Positions 7,138-8,642 of a stretch of 8,642 nucleotides of DNA are shown one piece after another. Source of the DNA: Halieaceae bacterium (GTDB lineage: Bacteria > Pseudomonadota > Gammaproteobacteria > Pseudomonadales > Halieaceae); the NCBI GenBank assembly GCA_011523115.1, contig WTHO01000134.1, forward strand, positions 1 through 8,642, given 5' to 3'. The position numbers and the translations under genes were made by a program. The first letter of the stretch is position 1; each line of letters begins with the position of its first letter. The notes beneath the pieces are model-generated. The model saw only the letters and a list, made by a program, of their open reading frames with translations, searched no databases and had not been told where the DNA came from.

Positions 7138-7521
7138 ATGCGCCCACCGCGCTCAAGGGCCTTCACACTGCTCGAGATGGTTGTCGTCTTGGCCATCATC
7201 GGTGTGATGGCGTCTCTTGCACTGCCGTCCTGGCGGTCAGCACAGCTCCGCGGGATTTCAAATGACGCTCGCACTGTATTGGAGCGGCTCGACCTGCAGC
7301 AAAAGCGACATTGGCAGCGTTATGCTCGCTACGCCTCGGCAGCAGAGCTGCCCGCCTTGGTCGCCCTGTCGGACACGGTGGCTATGCACTATGAGCTGAG
7401 CGTTGAATTGACGCCTGGTGGCTATCGTCTAAGCCTGCTGAGCCACAATGCCGATCTGTCTTCTCTGGGGCTCACCCACTGGGGGCTATGGACCCAGTTC
7501 CCTGCGGAAGGGTCACAGTAA
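7138..7521 (+). CDS. Type IV pilin-like protein, PilE-like minor pilin
   Basis: A 127-aa prepilin. The leader MRPPRSRA (8 residues, three Arg) is followed by FTLLEMVVVLAIIGVMASLA, the class III signal for prepilin peptidase (PilD) cleavage, with Phe at +1 and Glu at +5 (codon 7174-7176). This hydrophobic helix anchors the subunit in the inner membrane and packs in the pilus core. The rest resembles minor pilin PilE: the helix DARTVLERLDLQQKRHWQRY, then YARYASAAELP, then YELSVELTPGGYRLSLLSHN. Two oddities are Ala rather than Gly at -1 and a total absence of cysteine, so the C-terminal disulfide loop of most PilE/PilA pilins is missing. It is first in a run of three packed pilin genes and its TAA stop overlaps the next ATG (TAATG). 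It could instead be called FimT/GspH-like; the pilin fold is secure, the subtype less so. Confidence 0.85.
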   Translation: MRPPRSRAFTLLEMVVVLAIIGVMASLALPSWRSAQLRGISNDARTVLERLDLQQKRHWQRYARYASAAELPALVALSDTVAMHYELSVELTPGGYRLSLLSHNADLSSLGLTHWGLWTQFPAEGSQ

Positions 7522-7892
7522 TGTTGCTGGATTACGCGATGGCAACAGCGCTGGGTTGCGCGGGAATGGCTGGGCTATTCCACCTCGCCGGTGAGGTACT
7601 GACGCTACAGAATCAGGTTTTTCAATATGGAGCCGCGGAATTGGTGCTGAGGGAGGTGAAGACGCTGGCCCACCTCACTCATGGTACCGAACACTTCTCG
7701 GGAATATGCAGTGAACCCAGTCTGAAGGACCTCTCATTCTATTGTGAAGTATTAGACGGTTGGTTGACGCATCTGCCGAATCATCGGTTTGAGACGCTCG
7801 GCGACGGCAGTATTGAGCTGTCATGGCAGTTACCTGATGGCGCGCGCGGGTCGTTAATCACCGGACTCGGGGAGGCCATGCGTTATCCATGA
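7521..7892 (+). CDS. PilV-like minor pilin without a recognisable prepilin leader
   Basis: A 123-aa protein in the place of pilV in minor pilin operons. The N-terminus MLLDYAMATALGCAGMAGLF is a membrane helix that lines up with the PilV start (FTLIEVLVAM... GLLGL), with Asp in the place of Glu5. The C-terminal part, EVLDGWLTHLPNHRFETLGD then IELSWQLPDG, follows the PilV pattern of a helix ending in LP followed by a beta-strand with a W-x-x-x-D/G turn. Two cysteines (GICSEP and FYCEV) could pair. The ATG at 7521 overlaps the previous stop (TAATG) and has GAAGG (7507-7511) 9 nt upstream, so no leader is encoded. An in-frame ATG at 7488 would add MDPVPCGRVTV, which is also not a prepilin leader and has a poorly spaced ribosome site. 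The stop overlaps the next start (ATGA). The PilV assignment is inference from pattern and position. Confidence 0.72.
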   Translation: MLLDYAMATALGCAGMAGLFHLAGEVLTLQNQVFQYGAAELVLREVKTLAHLTHGTEHFSGICSEPSLKDLSFYCEVLDGWLTHLPNHRFETLGDGSIELSWQLPDGARGSLITGLGEAMRYP

Positions 7893-8642
7893 CACATCAC
7901 ATTACCGCAAACATCGGATATGACCTATGCGGCCGAGCGCGCCGCATGCAGGAATCACCACCATGGGGCGAGCTCGCTGCGTCAGAGAGCGGTTTTTCGA
8001 TTGTGGCGTGTTTGATTGCTAACACCCTTGCGCTGTCGATGTTGAGTGCACTTTTTGCCGCTAGCGCGGAGCTGGTCGCGACGACATATTTCTCGGGCGA
8101 GCGCATGGATCAAGGGGTTCGCTTGCGGCAAGTCAACCGGTATCTCGACTCGGTGCTCGCAATGGCGCAAATGCCCAGGGAATGGCGGCAACCGAAGGCG
8201 GCCTCGTCTGCGCCACCGCAGTGGCGAGTGCCTTCTGCTCCTTGCTCACTGCCAGAGTCTTTAGGTGGTGTTGGCGAATGGGGGGGAGTGAGTGTCATTC
8301 GGCTGGACGAGGCCCCCTGCCTGCCCGGTAAGGCCCAAGGGTCAGGGCTCTACATAGAAACGATTTATCCGTGCCCGGATGCCTGTGAGCCAGGAGCTGG
8401 CTATGCGCTGGCACCAGATGATTGCGCAGTCTCGACTACTGATGATGGTGCGATGCCTGTGCGGTGGCGTGCCCAATGGCAGCAAAGCCTCACGTCTCTG
8501 GAGGGTTGCCCACCGGGCACCCCGTGGGCGCGACTGGAGCGGATCGTGCTGAGTCATCGCAGCAGCGGGCCCGCTGGGAATTCGAATCAGCTCCGCGAGC
8601 AACGTCTGGCGGGCGAGACCGGGACACGCTGGACCCCCGGGG
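7889..8642 (+). CDS. PilW-like minor pilin, atypical N-terminus (3'-partial)
   Basis: Open frame of 251 codons running off the window with no stop. It starts at the ATGA shared with the upstream stop; GGGGAGG at 7869-7875 lies 13 nt before, rather far, so coupling is likely. A second ATG at 7946 is possible. A 35-residue leader (16 from the second ATG) ends in ESG, then FSIVACLIANTLALSMLSAL, a pilin-type helix with Gly at -1 and Phe at +1 (7991-7996). Position 5 is Ala (GCG, 8006-8008), not Glu, and the near leader is acidic (GELAASESG). A periplasmic helix (VRLRQVNRYLDSVLAMAQ) follows as in PilW/GspJ proteins, then a Pro- and Gly-rich domain with six cysteines (PCSLP, APCLPG, YPCPDAC, DDCAV, EGCPP), suggesting disulfides. 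Position after a PilV-like gene supports PilW; the lack of Glu5 recalls tip pseudopilin GspK. Function in pilus tip or priming complex is inferred. Confidence 0.75.
   Translation, partial: MTHHITANIGYDLCGRARRMQESPPWGELAASESGFSIVACLIANTLALSMLSALFAASAELVATTYFSGERMDQGVRLRQVNRYLDSVLAMAQMPREWRQPKAASSAPPQWRVPSAPCSLPESLGGVGEWGGVSVIRLDEAPCLPGKAQGSGLYIETIYPCPDACEPGAGYALAPDDCAVSTTDDGAMPVRWRAQWQQSLTSLEGCPPGTPWARLERIVLSHRSSGPAGNSNQLREQRLAGETGTRWTPG

Noticed and set aside
7488..7520. Upstream ATG 7488 as start of the PilV-like gene
   Set aside because: It would overlap the previous gene by 34 nt, its only G-rich upstream stretch is 2 nt from the ATG, and the added residues do not form a prepilin leader.
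8046..8264. Short plus-strand frame in the last kilobase
   Set aside because: It lies out of frame within the PilW-like coding region, which has a pilin signal and runs uninterrupted to the window end.
8342..8602. Minus-strand frame near the window end
   Set aside because: Antisense to the PilW-like gene, with no ribosome site or family resemblance.

Overview
The window looks like chromosomal DNA of a gammaproteobacterium. The divergent pair bamD / rluD followed by pgeF (yfiH) and clpB is the gene order of Escherichia coli (yfiO-rluD-yfiH-clpB). From memory, the same block lies beside type IV pilus genes in Pseudomonas aeruginosa (clpB, a yfiH homologue, rluD, comL, then pilS-pilR and the minor pilin operon, PA4542 onward). 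The fairly GC-rich composition, the C-terminally extended BamD and the pilus genes suggest a free-living, possibly marine, lineage of the Pseudomonas / Cellvibrio / Halieaceae type. That placement is inference; I could not compare sequences.

Layout. 1-1590 (+): glutamine-dependent NAD+ synthetase nadE, missing its first few codons at the window edge. 1593-2507 (-): bamD, outer-membrane lipoprotein of the BAM complex, convergent with nadE with only 2 nt between the stops. 2508-2550: very short divergent control region. 2551-3519 (+): rluD, 23S rRNA pseudouridine synthase, with a TTG start. 3516-4259 (+): pgeF, overlapping rluD by 4 nt, probably also from a TTG. 4260-4400: clpB control region with a near-consensus heat-shock (sigma-32) promoter, a GC-rich hairpin in the predicted leader and a strong Shine-Dalgarno. 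4401-7016 (+): the disaggregase clpB, full length. 7017-7137: short gap with no recognisable terminator or promoter. 7138-8642 (+): three tightly packed genes for type IV pilin-like proteins (PilE-like, PilV-like, PilW-like), the last cut by the window end.

How it fits together. The first part is housekeeping: cofactor synthesis, outer membrane assembly, ribosome maturation, peptidoglycan quality control and heat-shock protein recovery. The last 1.5 kb is a probable minor-pilin operon with stop/start overlaps (TAATG, ATGA), so its products are probably made in coordinated amounts for one pilus or pseudopilus tip. This is the least ordinary part. The PilV-like protein has no prepilin leader and has Asp where pilins have Glu5. 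The PilW-like protein keeps a Gly|Phe processing site but has Ala at position 5 and an acidic leader. The PilE-like protein has Ala at -1 and no cysteines. I see no mobile element, CRISPR array, tRNA or rRNA in the window.
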